Assembly (NCBI GenBank): GCA_963811335.1 | Contig: CAWERB010000019.1 | Span: forward strand, 113,282 to 177,281 | Length of the DNA stretch: 64,000 nt | Direction: 5' to 3' | Source: Trebonia sp963811335 | GTDB lineage: Bacteria > Actinomycetota > Actinomycetes > Streptosporangiales > Streptosporangiaceae | Shown here: positions 35,657-44,985 of the stretch, piece after piece | Layout: each line of letters begins with the position of its first letter | How positions within the stretch are numbered: position 1 is the stretch's first letter | Notes under the pieces: model-generated | Database searches by the model: none | What the model was told of the DNA's origin: nothing | The model's input: the letters and a program-made list of their open reading frames with translations, nothing else | Program-made: the position numbers and the translations under genes

Positions 35657-36447
35657 TTGCTGACCACCACTCCGACGACGCCAAGGCCGGTGAAGTCGGC
35701 GAACGGCGTGACAAGCGCGGTCGGGCTGAGCGCGCCAGGCGGGGTGGTGACCGCGGACACGGTGCCGACCGGGACGCCGGGAACGTACGGGCGGCCGCCG
35801 ACCGACCCGAACGTGACCAGGGTCTGGCCTGGCCGCAGCACGGCGCTCGAGGCGAACATCGTGAGCTTGAGCTTCGCGCTGCCGGTCATCGAGCCTGCCG
35901 TGCCGGTCAGCGCGCCGATCTGGCCGCTGCCCGTCATCCGGACGCCGACCGTGGCGCCGGCGTCGGTGGCGAGCTGGACGGTCGCGGTGGTCGGCGTGAC
36001 GGACGCTACCGTGCCGACCAGGCCGTCGCCGTTAAGCACCGTCTCGTCGGCCCTGATGCCATCGGCGCTGCCGACGTTGAGCGTCACCGCGTCCGAGTAG
36101 CCGCCGCCCGCGGCGATGACGGTCCCTGTGACGACCGTGTACTTCCCCTTGGTCAGGTGGAGCAGTCCGGCCAGCTGCGTGGCGTCGGTGTCGGCGGCCT
36201 GTGCCTGGGCGAGCTGGGCGCGCAGCTGGTCGTTGCGCCGCTGCAGGCTCGCGACCTCACCGCCGTTGCCCGCCGCGCCGCGGAAGACGCCGGTGACGTC
36301 GCCCGCCACGTGCTCGACCGGGGCGAAGAGACGGGCGCCCACGCCGTGCGCACCCGAGCCGCCGCCGTCACGGAAATCGATCGTGATCAGCGCGATCGCC
36401 ACCACGAGCAGCGCCGATGAGGACAACCCGTGTCCGCCTCGCCTCAA
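35653..36447 (-). CDS. mreC: Rod shape-determining protein MreC
   Basis: 264 residues: short cytoplasmic start, one membrane helix (SSALLVVAIALITIDF), a coiled coil (GGEVASLQRRNDQLRAQLAQAQAA) and the extracytoplasmic beta-barrel domain with VTGTVIAAGGGYSDAVTLNVGSADGI and GLVGTVASVTPTTATVQLATD. MreC is the scaffold that links MreB to the wall synthases. Lies 50 bp downstream of mreB and overlaps mreD by GTGA. Confidence 0.93.
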   Translation of the reverse strand: MRRGGHGLSSSALLVVAIALITIDFRDGGGSGAHGVGARLFAPVEHVAGDVTGVFRGAAGNGGEVASLQRRNDQLRAQLAQAQAADTDATQLAGLLHLTKGKYTVVTGTVIAAGGGYSDAVTLNVGSADGIRADETVLNGDGLVGTVASVTPTTATVQLATDAGATVGVRMTGSGQIGALTGTAGSMTGSAKLKLTMFASSAVLRPGQTLVTFGSVGGRPYVPGVPVGTVSAVTTPPGALSPTALVTPFADFTGLGVVGVVVSK

Positions 36448-36497
36448 GCATGCGCAACTCCCGTCGCTTGCGCCCCTCCCCGAGTGTGTTTGCCAGG

Positions 36498-37538
36498 CTA
36501 TCGCCTGTCAGGCACGAGCACCTGGCGCAGCGTGTCGAAGTCCTCGACGCATTTGCCCGTGCCCAGCACGACCGATTCGAGCGGGCTGTCCGCGATGTGC
36601 ACCGGCATCCCCGTCTCCTCGCGGATGCGCTGGTCGAGCCCGCGCAGCAGCGCACCGCCTCCGGTGAGCGCGATGCCCCGGTCCATGACGTCGCCTGCCA
36701 GCTCGGGCGGGCACTTGTCAAGCGAGGTCTTGACCGCGTCGATGATGAGGTTGACCGGCTCTTCGATCGCCTGGCGCACCTCGGCGGCGGTGATCAGCAC
36801 GGTCTTGGGCAGGCCGGAGACGAGGTCCCGGCCGCGGATCTCTGCCTGCGGCTCGTCCTTGGACGGGAAGGCGGAGCCGAGCGCCAGCTTGATCTCCTCG
36901 GCGGTGCGCTCGCCGAGCATCAGGCTGTGCTCCTTCTTGCCGAAGGTGATGATCGCCTGGTCTAGCTCGTCGCCGCCGATGCGGATGCTCTGGCTGGTCA
37001 CGATGCCGCCGAGGGAGATCACCGCGACCTCGGTGGTGCCGCCGCCGATGTCCACCACCATGTTCCCCGTCGGCTCGTTGACCGGCAGGCCCGCGCCGAT
37101 CCCCGCGGCCATCGGCTCCTCGATGATGTAGACCTTGCGGGCGCCGGCCTGGTGGCCGGCCTTCTTCACCGCGCTCTGCTCGACGCCGGTGATGCCGCTG
37201 GGCACGGCGACCACGATGCGCGGCCTGGCCATCCGCGTTCTGCGGTGCACCTTCTGGATGAAGTACCTGAGCATGCGTTCCGTGACGTCGAAGTCGGCGA
37301 TCACGCCGTCCTTGAGCGGCCTGACCGCCACGATGTTGCCCGGGGTGCGGCCGATCATCCGCTTGGCCTCGACACCGACGGCGACAACCTGCCCGTTGTT
37401 GGTGTTAAGCGCCACCACGCTCGGCTCGTTGAGGACGATGCCCCGTCCCCGCACGTAGACCAGCGTGTTAGCAGTGCCAAGGTCAACCGCCATGTCACGG
37501 CCAAGGAACGTCAACACATTGCTCATCGGGTGCGGCAA
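36498..37538 (-). CDS. mreB: Rod shape-determining protein MreB (actin homologue)
   Basis: 346 residues. Actin-fold ATP-binding blocks: DLGTANTLVYVRGRGIVLNEPS (phosphate 1), VVDIGGGTTEVAVISLGGIV (phosphate 2), ITGVEQSAVKKA, and DRGIALTGGGALLRGLDQ (adenosine motif). It forms membrane-bound filaments that position wall synthesis. In spore-forming actinomycetes MreB mainly serves sporulation wall. First gene of the mre run, with a strong palindrome about 107 bp upstream of its start. Confidence 0.95.
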   Translation of the reverse strand: MPHPMSNVLTFLGRDMAVDLGTANTLVYVRGRGIVLNEPSVVALNTNNGQVVAVGVEAKRMIGRTPGNIVAVRPLKDGVIADFDVTERMLRYFIQKVHRRTRMARPRIVVAVPSGITGVEQSAVKKAGHQAGARKVYIIEEPMAAGIGAGLPVNEPTGNMVVDIGGGTTEVAVISLGGIVTSQSIRIGGDELDQAIITFGKKEHSLMLGERTAEEIKLALGSAFPSKDEPQAEIRGRDLVSGLPKTVLITAAEVRQAIEEPVNLIIDAVKTSLDKCPPELAGDVMDRGIALTGGGALLRGLDQRIREETGMPVHIADSPLESVVLGTGKCVEDFDTLRQVLVPDRR

Positions 37539-37644
37539 CCCTTCCGATCATCAGGCGTAAAACCCGTGTCGAGCCTATCGGATAAAGCATCGGACGAGGC
37601 GGTGCGATCCCGCCCATTTTTTCGATGCGGTATTTATCTGCGAA

Positions 37645-37664
37645 TTGTGAAGAACTCTTCACAA
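37645..37664. promoter_or_regulatory. Perfect palindrome upstream of mreB, candidate operator
   Basis: TTGTGAAGA-AC-TCTTCACAA, 9-bp arms with a 2-bp centre, in an A/T-rich stretch between ndk and mreB (both leftward). Too short a centre for a good terminator loop and no T run, so a regulator site is likelier. Confidence 0.5.
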
Positions 37665-37816
37665 AGCTCTTACTAACGTCCGTTCCGTCCGGTTTCGCCC
37701 GGGAAACGAGGCGATCAGCGGTACGTTCGATTGGACGTGCGGTCCCGGGTTCCGGCCGCACCCCGAGAGGCGCGGCCAGACCGGTTACTACGGGTATCTA
37801 TCTAATGGGCGCGCGG

Positions 37817-38227
37817 TTAAACGAGTTCCGGGAAGAAGATCTTGATCTCCCGCTCGGCCGACTCCGGTGAGTCGCTGCCGTGCACGATGTTCTGCGCCAC
37901 CTGCAGGGCGAAGTCGCCGCGGATGGTGCCCGGCGCCGCCTTGACCGGGTCGGTGGCCCCAGCGAGCGCGCGGAACGCCTCGATGGCCCGCTCGCCCTCG
38001 GCCACCAGCGCGACCAGCGGGCCAGAGGTGATGAAATCAACAAGCTCACCGAAGAAGGGCTTTTCCGCATGCTCGGCGTAGTGCGCGTGCGCGGTGTCGG
38101 TGTCGATTGTGCGGAGTTCCAGCGCGACCAGCTTGAGGCCCTTGCTCTCAATTCGGGAAATTACCTCCCCAATGATGTTGCGCTGGACGCCGTCCGGCTT
38201 GACCAGGATAAGGGTGCGCTGTGCCAC
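37817..38227 (-). CDS. ndk: Nucleoside diphosphate kinase
   Basis: 136 residues, full length. Transfers the terminal phosphate of ATP to NDPs through a phospho-His. Seen: RTLILVKPDGVQRNIIGEVI at the N-terminus, then NIVHGSDSPESAEREI with the catalytic His. Downstream of folC and the DUF4233 gene, in the usual order. Start is at 38227 with AAGGAG-like sequence upstream. Confidence 0.96.
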   Translation of the reverse strand: MAQRTLILVKPDGVQRNIIGEVISRIESKGLKLVALELRTIDTDTAHAHYAEHAEKPFFGELVDFITSGPLVALVAEGERAIEAFRALAGATDPVKAAPGTIRGDFALQVAQNIVHGSDSPESAEREIKIFFPELV

Positions 38228-38282
38228 TACTGCTCCTTGCGTTCGCTTTTATGTGCCTTTGATTTCTGGATCACGCCTGAGC

Positions 38283-38624
38283 TTACCGGGGCCGCTGCGC
38301 GGCGGCGGCAGGCTCGTCGCGCTCCCACTTGCGGCCCAGCCAGATGCCGGTGAACCAGAGCGCCGCGAAGATCGTGCCGAGGATGTACATCGCGGGCAGC
38401 AGCACGCCGGAGGCGATGACCAGCCCCTGGAACACCGAGCCCGCGTAGAGCGCACCGCGCCCCCGGCCGACGTACCCGCAGAGCGCGAGCGCCACGACCG
38501 CGATGGCACCGCAGACCGCGCCCGCCACTCCCGCGTTCACGTGCTCTAGCTGCTTCGCCGGAACGATCGCGAGCAAGACGACGACCGCCTCCATCGACAG
38601 GACGGTGACGAGCAGGCGCTTCAC
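38283..38624 (-). CDS. DUF4233 membrane protein
   Basis: 113 residues from GTG 38624 (VKRLLVTVLSMEAVVVLLA). This start overlaps the folC stop by GTGA, which I take as decisive over ATG 38657. Four hydrophobic segments, with GVLLPAMYILGTIFAALWFTGIWLGRKWE at the end, are typical of the actinobacterial DUF4233 family always found after folC. Function unknown. Confidence 0.88.
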   Translation of the reverse strand: MKRLLVTVLSMEAVVVLLAIVPAKQLEHVNAGVAGAVCGAIAVVALALCGYVGRGRGALYAGSVFQGLVIASGVLLPAMYILGTIFAALWFTGIWLGRKWERDEPAAAAQRPR

Positions 38625-40117
38625 GCCGGGTCTCCTTGCCGCGATGACGTCGGCCACTTCCCCGCGTAGCCCGCGTTGGAGCTCTTGCCGACCGCGCTCG
38701 CCGGGGCGAGCAGTAGCTGGGCATCCCCCGCCGTGACCACCGAGCCCGTCACCAGGACGACGGCGGCGCCGAGGCCCGCCCGGCCGCCCGTCTCCCCGCC
38801 CAGCTCAGCGTCCGCCGCGTCGGCCAGGGCCACCGCGGCCTCGATGGCGTCGTCAAGTCGCGGCTCGACGTGGACGCGGTCCTCGCCGAAGATGTCGCGG
38901 GCCAGCTCGGCTAGCTCCTCGGCGGGCAGCGCGCGGGGCGAGGAGTTCGTGGTCACCACGATGTCGGAGAGGACGGGCTCAAGCTCGTCGAGCACGCCCG
39001 CCACGTCCTTGTCCCCAAGGACGGCGACGACGCCGATGACCCGCTGGAAGTTGAAGCTCTCGGTGAGCGCCTCCACGGTCGCGGCCACGCCCGCGGGGTT
39101 GTGGCCCGCGTCCGCGATCACTGTGGGCGAGCGCCGCAGGATGTCAAGCCGCCCGGGAGAGCTCGCCCTGGCGAACCCGGCGCGGACCAGGTCCGGGTCG
39201 AGCCCTTCGGTCGACAGGCCGGGGCCGAGGGTCACGGTCGAGCCGTCGGAGTTGGTGGTCGTCTCGGAAACTCCGGCGAACGCCTCGACGGCGGCGAGCG
39301 CGCACGCGGCGTTGGAGGCCTGGTACCCGCCGAACAGCGGCAGGTACACGTCGCCGTAGACACCGCGCAGCCCCTGGAGCACGATCTGCTGCCCGCCCAC
39401 GGCGAGCTCGCGGGCGATCACGCCGAACTCGAATCCCTCGCGGGCCACGGTCGCGCCGACGAGCGCGGCGTGCTGCAGCAGGATCTCCGCGGCCGCGACC
39501 TGCTGCTGCGCGATCACCGCGGTAGCACCGGGCTTGATGATGCCCGCCTTCTCCGTGGCGATCTCCTCGATCGTGCCGCCGAGCCACTGCATGTGATCCA
39601 GCGCGACCGGCGTGATCACCGCCACCTGGCCGTCGGCCACGTTGGTGGCGTCCCACCGGCCGCCCATGCCGACCTCGATCACCGCGACGTCCACCGGGGC
39701 GTCCGCGAACGCGGCGAACATCATGCCGGTGAGCACCTCGAAGAAGGACATCTTGGCCGGCTGCTGGTCGTCGACCAGCTGGACGTAGGGTGCGATCTCC
39801 TCGTAGAGCTCGATGAAGCTCATCGCGGACAGCGGCTCGCCGTCGATGCAGATCCGTTCCCGCATCGACACCAGGTGCGGTGACGTGAACCGCCCGGTCC
39901 GCAGGCCGCGCTCGCGCAACAGCGACTCGATCATCCGCGTGGTCGAGGTCTTGCCGTTGGTGCCGGTGACGTGCACGACAGGGAACGCCCGGTGCGGGTC
40001 GCCCAGCAGGCTGACCAGCGCCGCGACCCGGTCGAGCGTCGGGTCGATCTGATGCTCCGCCCGGCGCGACCCGATCTCGACCTCTACCTCGCGCAGCCGC
40101 GCAGCGATGTCCTCCAC
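38621..40117 (-). CDS. folC: Folylpolyglutamate synthase/dihydrofolate synthase
   Basis: 498 residues from GTG 40117 (VEDIAARLREVE). Mur-ligase-family ATP-dependent enzyme adding glutamate to folates. Seen: P-loop VHVTGTNGKTSTTRMIESLL, FTSPHLVSMRERI, the second folate/ATP motif EVGMGGRWDATN, TEKAGIIKPG, and ADAGHNPAGVAATVEAL in the C-terminal domain. The open frame extends upstream antisense-like through valS to 41050 but those residues do not belong. Co-oriented with valS, 221 bp downstream of it. Confidence 0.95.
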   Translation of the reverse strand: MEDIAARLREVEVEIGSRRAEHQIDPTLDRVAALVSLLGDPHRAFPVVHVTGTNGKTSTTRMIESLLRERGLRTGRFTSPHLVSMRERICIDGEPLSAMSFIELYEEIAPYVQLVDDQQPAKMSFFEVLTGMMFAAFADAPVDVAVIEVGMGGRWDATNVADGQVAVITPVALDHMQWLGGTIEEIATEKAGIIKPGATAVIAQQQVAAAEILLQHAALVGATVAREGFEFGVIARELAVGGQQIVLQGLRGVYGDVYLPLFGGYQASNAACALAAVEAFAGVSETTTNSDGSTVTLGPGLSTEGLDPDLVRAGFARASSPGRLDILRRSPTVIADAGHNPAGVAATVEALTESFNFQRVIGVVAVLGDKDVAGVLDELEPVLSDIVVTTNSSPRALPAEELAELARDIFGEDRVHVEPRLDDAIEAAVALADAADAELGGETGGRAGLGAAVVLVTGSVVTAGDAQLLLAPASAVGKSSNAGYAGKWPTSSRQGDPA

Positions 40118-40217
40118 GCGGTTCAGCCTACTGTGGTGCGGCCCCTGCCAGTCGCAGCGGGCCAAGGGCCTGGGCGGGGGGCTTTCGTGCGTGTACGGGC
40201 GCCGTCCGAGGCTCTTC

Positions 40218-40245
40218 GGGGGGTACGGGGGGTCGTCCCCCCGGG
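40218..40245. repeat. G-run/TAC/C-run palindromic repeat, copy 3
   Basis: Six G, TAC, six G, TCGT loop, six C, GGG. Forms a 6-bp G:C hairpin. Same element as at 3853 and 40298. Confidence 0.65.
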
Positions 40246-40251
40246 CGATAG

Positions 40252-40299
40252 CCGGTCGCGCGCCCGATACGATGGCGGAGCCATCGGGCGCGCGACCGG
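40252..40299. terminator. 17-bp perfect hairpin between valS and folC
   Basis: CCGGTCGCGCGCCCGAT pairs perfectly with its inverse at 40283-40299 around a 14-base loop. It is framed on both sides by G-run/TAC/C-run repeats. Probably ends or attenuates the valS transcript (leftward) before folC; no T run follows. Confidence 0.55.
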
Positions 40300-40324
40300 G
40301 GGGTACGGGGGGCGTCCCCCCGGG
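40298..40324. repeat. G-run/TAC/C-run palindromic repeat, copy 4
   Basis: Six G, TAC, six G, CGT loop, six C, four G. It lies 14 bp beyond the valS stop and abuts the 17-bp hairpin. Confidence 0.65.
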
Positions 40325-40338
40325 GCGACAACTGGGCA

Positions 40339-43033
40339 TCAGCCCAGGCCTGCCAGCCGGGATTCCAGGCGGGCGATGTCCGCCTGGGCGGCGGCGAGGC
40401 GGGCGCGGGTCTTCTCGATGACGTCCGCGGGCGCCTTGGCGGTGAACGCGTCGTTGCCGAGCTTGGCGGTCATCGACTGCGACTCCTTGCGGGCCGTCGT
40501 GAGGTCCCGCTCGAGCCGCTTGCGTTCCGCCGCGACGTCGACCGTCCCGGCCAGGTCCAGTTCCACGGTGATGCCCTCGGCCAGGAGGGACGCGCTCGAC
40601 GTGAAGCCCTCGTCCGCGCCCGTGTTCCCCGGCCCCGTGTTCTCCGGAACCGTCAGCCGGAGCAGCGAGCGGACCTCCTGCTCGTGCGCCGCGAGCGGCG
40701 TGGCCTCGATGCCGGCCAGCCGGGCGGGGACCCGCTGTCCCGGCCGCAGCCCCTGGCCGGACCGGAACTGGCGGATCTCGGTCACCAGGCGCATCAGCGA
40801 CTGGACCTCGGCCTCGGCCGCCGGGTCGCTGAACCGGAAGTCCGGCCAGGCCGCCGTCATCACCGAGTCCTCGCCGGTCAGCGCGCACCACAGCTCGTCG
40901 GTGACGAACGGCATCACCGGGTGCAGCAGCCGCAGCATCTGGTCGAGCACGAACCCGAGCACCTCGCGGGTGCGGGCCGCGATGGCCTCGTCCCCGCTGC
41001 TGAGCGGCACCTTGGCCAGCTCCAGGTACCAGTCGCAGAACTCGTCCCACGCGAAGTGGTAGAGCGCCTCGCAGGCCTTGCCGAACTCGAACTGCTCGAG
41101 CAGGCCGTCGACCTCGGCGGTCACGGCCGCCAGGCGGGAGAGGATCCAGCGGTCGGCGACGGAGTAACCTCCCGTCCGTTCGGTCGAACCGGATGCGGCC
41201 GCGAAGGCGGCGCGCACTTCGGCGCTGACCTCAGCCCCGTTCATGAGGGCGAACCTGGTCGCGTTCCACAGCTTGTTGCAGAAGTTCCGCGATCCCGCCG
41301 CCCAGTCCTCGCTGATCGCCTCGTCGCTGCCCGGGGTGGCCCCCCTGGCCAGGGTGAAGCGGGTCGCGTCGGTGCCGAAGCGGTCCATCCAGTCGATGGG
41401 GTCGACCACGTTTCCCTTGGACTTAGACATCTTCTTGCCGAACTGGTCGCGGACCAGGCCGTGCAGCACGATGGTCTGGAACGGCACGGCGTCCTCCGGC
41501 GCCTTGTCGCGCATGGCATACAGGCCGAACATCATCATCCGCGCGACCCAGAAGAACAGGATGTCGTACGCCGTGATGAGGACGCTCGTCGGGTAGAAGT
41601 CCCGCAGGTCCGCGGGGTCGTCCGGCCAGCCGAGGGTGGAGAACGGCCACAGCGCGGAGGAGAACCAGGTGTCGAGGACGTCGCCGTCCTGCGTCCAGCC
41701 GTCCGGTGCGGCCTCGTCCGGGCCGACGCAGCGCACCTGCTTGCTGCCATCGGGGCCGTCGGGTGAGTACCAGACGGGGATCCGGTGCCCCCACCACAGC
41801 TGGCGGGAGATGCACCAGTCGTGCATGTCGTCCACCCAGCCGAAGTACCTGGGGCTCATCTCGGGCGGCGAGATCTTGACCCGGCCATCGCGGACCGCGT
41901 CACCCGCCGCCTTCGCCAGGGGGGCGACGCTCACGAACCACTGCAGGGACAACCGCGGCTCGACCGTGGTCGCGCAGCGGGAGCAGTGCCCGACCGCGTG
42001 CACGTAGGGGCGGACCTCCTTGACGATCCTTCCCTCTTCCCGCAGCGCGGCCACGATCGCGGGGCGTGCCTCGAACCGGTCGAGGCCCTCGAACGGCCCG
42101 GCCGCGGTGATCACGCCGCGCTCGTCCATGACGGCGAGGACGGGCAGGTCGTGGCGGCGGCCGATCTCGAAGTCGTTCGGGTCGTGCGCCGGGGTGACCT
42201 TGACCGCGCCGGAGCCGAAGGCCGGGTCGACGTGCGCGTCGGCCACGATCGGGATGTGCCTGCCGGTGAGCGGGAGTTCGACGGTCTTGCCGACGAGGTG
42301 CTTGTATCGCTCGTCGTCGGGGTGGACCGCCACGGCGGTGTCGCCGAGCATGGTCTCGGCCCGCGTCGTCGCCACCACGATGCTGTCGTCACCTTCGCCG
42401 TAGCGGATGGAGACCAGTTCGCCGTCGTCGTCGGAGTGGTCGACCTCGATGTCGGACAGCGCGGTGAGGCAGCGCGGGCACCAGTTGATGATCCGCTCGG
42501 CGCGGTAGATCAGCCCGTCGTCGTACAGCCGCTTGAAGATCGTCTGGACGGCTCTGCTGAGCCCTTCGTCCATGGTGAAGCGCTCGCGCGACCAGTCCAC
42601 CGAGTCGCCGAGGCGGCGCATCTGGGACAGGATCCGGCCGCCGTACTCGCCCTTCCACTGCCAGACGCGTTCGACGAAGGCTTCCCGGCCGAGGTCGTGC
42701 CTGGACAGGCCCTCGCTTGGCCAGTTCGCGCTCCACCACGTTCTGGGTCGCGATCCCGGCGTGGTCCATGCCGGGCAGCCAGAGCGTGCGGTAGCCCTGC
42801 ATGCGGCGGCGCCGGACGAGGATGTCGCTCAGCGTGTGGTTCAGCGCGTGGCCGATGTGCAAGATGCCCGTTACGTTCGGCGGCGGCAGCACGATCGTGT
42901 AGCTCGGCGCGTCGGGGTTCTCCTGGGACTCCGGCGTGAAGTAGCCGGCCTTCTCCCAGTGCTCGTAACGGCGGGCCTCCACCTCGGCCGGCGCGTACTG
43001 CGGTGGAAGCTCGTCCTGGTCGCGTGCTGTCAC
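40339..43033 (-). CDS. valS: Valyl-tRNA synthetase (one frameshift)
   Basis: About 898 residues from GTG 43033 (VTARDQDELPPQY). Class I synthetase: HIGH motif in TGILHIGHALNHTL, the KMSKS loop KKMSKSKGNVVDP, the editing domain, anticodon-binding domain, and a C-terminal coiled coil (LERDLTTARKESQSMTAKLG). One extra base near 42714 (in AAGCGAGGGCCTG, expected AAGGAGGGCCTG) splits the gene; beyond it the expected LSRHDLGREAFVERVWQWKGEYGGRI continues into MRRLGDSVDW. As this is an essential single-copy enzyme in most bacteria, a sequencing or assembly error is the simplest cause. Start choice places it after the terminator at 43056-43096. Confidence 0.95.
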
Positions 43034-43055
43034 ATCAAGTGAGTCTACGAATTGC

Positions 43056-43096
43056 GAAGAGCGGCCGCGCACGAAGTCCGTGCGCGGCCGCTCTTC
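43056..43096. terminator. 18-bp perfect terminator hairpin
   Basis: GAAGAGCGGCCGCGCACG and its exact inverse around the 5-base loop AAGTC, between the leftward membrane-protein gene end (43120) and the valS start (43033). The strongest simple terminator in the window. Confidence 0.85.
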
Positions 43097-43119
43097 TTGC
43101 TGTTATTGCTGTTACCTCG

Positions 43120-44779
43120 CTAGGCCTTGGCTTCGACGTCCGCGCGGAGCTTGACGGTGTCGCTGGCGCCCTTGCTCTGGCTCGCGGTGAGGGCCTCGGG
43201 ACCGGTCGAGCTGAAGAACTCGGTGACGCCGAGCGTGCTCGTGGTGGCCCAGACGCAGACCGCGCCGCTGGTCGCCGTCGCGGAGGACGGCGTGTTGGCG
43301 CAGCCGAGCATGCCGCCGTTCGGGCCCGCCGGGTAGGTGTGCGGGTCCGTGCCGAGCGTGGCCAGGATCGTGGCGATCTTCGCGGGGGTGAACGTGCCCT
43401 TGTAGCCGACGAACGTGATGACCTGGGTGAGCGGCAGCTGGTAGGCCGCCGACACAGGGTTGCCCTGCACCGTGCCGCCGCCGCCGGACTTAACCGCCGT
43501 GACGATCTGCCCCGCCGTGGCCGTCGCCGTCGCGAGGAAGTGCGGGTCCTGTCCCTGCGGGTAGCCGCCCGCCGTGGTCGGCGTGGACAGCTTGTAGGCG
43601 GCCGCCGTCGCCGCGGCCGACTTGCTCGCGGACGCCTTCGCCGCCGCCGACGTCATCGTGGCCCCGGACGGGGAGTTGGCCGCCGTGGGCGTCTTGCCTG
43701 ATCCCTTGCTGAGCACCACGTAGGCGACCACGATGATGATCGCGACCACCACGCCGATCGCGATGAGGCTGGTCAGGCCCAGGCCGCGGCGCTCGTCGTC
43801 GCCACCGCCACCGCCACCGCGGGCCGCGCGCGGCACAGGGCGCGGGCCTGTCCCGGTGCGCGGCGGCTGCGGGCTTGACGGGCCGTCCCAGCCGCCCCAG
43901 CCGCCGTCGTCATCCTGGCGGTACTGCGGTTCCCTCGGGAAGCCGGGGCCGCCGCCGGGCTGCGGGGCGTAGCCGGACTGCGGCGAGAAGAAATCCTGCA
44001 GGGCCGGGTCCATCCGGGCGGACGAGTCCTGTTCCCTGCGGCCGTAGGGCGACGGCGCTTGCGGGCCGCGTCCCTGCTGGTCGGGGTAGTCCTGGCCCCC
44101 GTAGTCCTGGGCTGGGTAGTCCTGGCTCCCGTAGTCCTGTCCGGCGTAGCCGGGGCGCCCAGGATCCTGGCGGCCGAAGCCGCCATCGAGGTCCTGGTAG
44201 CCCGCGTCGCGCTGCCCGCGGTCATCCCACTGCGCGCCCGGCCGGCCGGCCGTGTTTCCGGTGTTCCAGCCGTCCCCCTGGTCGCCGGCACCCCAGTCCT
44301 GGCCGAAGGCATTGTCCTGGCCGTCAGCCGGCGTCCTGGCCGTACTGGGTCTCCTGGCCGTACTGGGTCTCCTGGCCGTAGCCGGCGTCCTGGCCGTAGC
44401 CGTTGTCGCCGTAGGCGCCGTCCTGGCCGTCGCCGGCGTCATGCGCCGCGGGACGCATGTCGCGCTGCGGCATGTCGTGCAGGCTCCGGCCCGGCGTGCG
44501 CTGCGGATAGCCGCCGGATCCGCGCGGGTCCTGCTGGCCGTAGCCCGGCCCGAAGAACTCGGGCGGCGGGCTGGCGGCCGACCGCTCGCCCTGGTAGCCG
44601 CCACCTGCCGCGGGGAAGCCCGCCGGCGGTGAACCTGGGGCCATCCGGCCGAACTCCTGGGACCCGAAGTCTTCACCGAAGTCCCGAGAGCCGGCACCAG
44701 GTGTCGCGAAAGCCTGGGTCTCATCAGGGCCGTCTTGCTGGCCCCAGGTATGCGTGGAAGACGTGTCCCAGCCGCTCAT
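43120..44779 (-). CDS. Membrane protein with long Gln/Tyr/Gly-rich cytoplasmic part and extracellular domain (one frameshift)
   Basis: Starts MSGWDTSSTHTWGQQDG at 44779. The first ~330 residues are low-complexity (repeated QDYG, GQETQYGQ, YGQQDP), then comes one membrane helix (LTSLIAIGVVVAIIIVVAYVVL) and an Ala/Ser/Thr linker. The roughly 150-residue outer domain contains VTAVKSGGGGTVQGNPVSAAYQLPLTQVITFVGY and two Cys in MLGCANTPSSATATSGAVCVW that may form a disulfide. A single-base break near 44326 separates the N-terminal quarter from the rest; both frames continue the same repeat style. No known function; the layout resembles actinobacterial proteins that sense or bind at the wall. Between clpX and valS. 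Confidence 0.7.
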
Positions 44780-44985
44780 CTGCGCTCATTCCCGACTCGT
44801 GATCTCGGCAGTACCCAACCGAGAGTATCCGGGAGCGGCGCGCCGGTACGGCAATACCGGCAAAGTGAACCTTCTTCCTCACGTTCCGCGTTCAGGCTTC
44901 CGAACATTCTGCGCCTGAAGTCTGGCTTGCGAGGAATGGCCGAATAAGACCATTTGGTGGGGATAGACGGGGAATTGTCGCCAGG

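Noticed and set aside
40118..41050. Upstream extension of the folC frame
   Set aside because: It is an out-of-frame shadow of valS; folC family start motifs begin at 40117.
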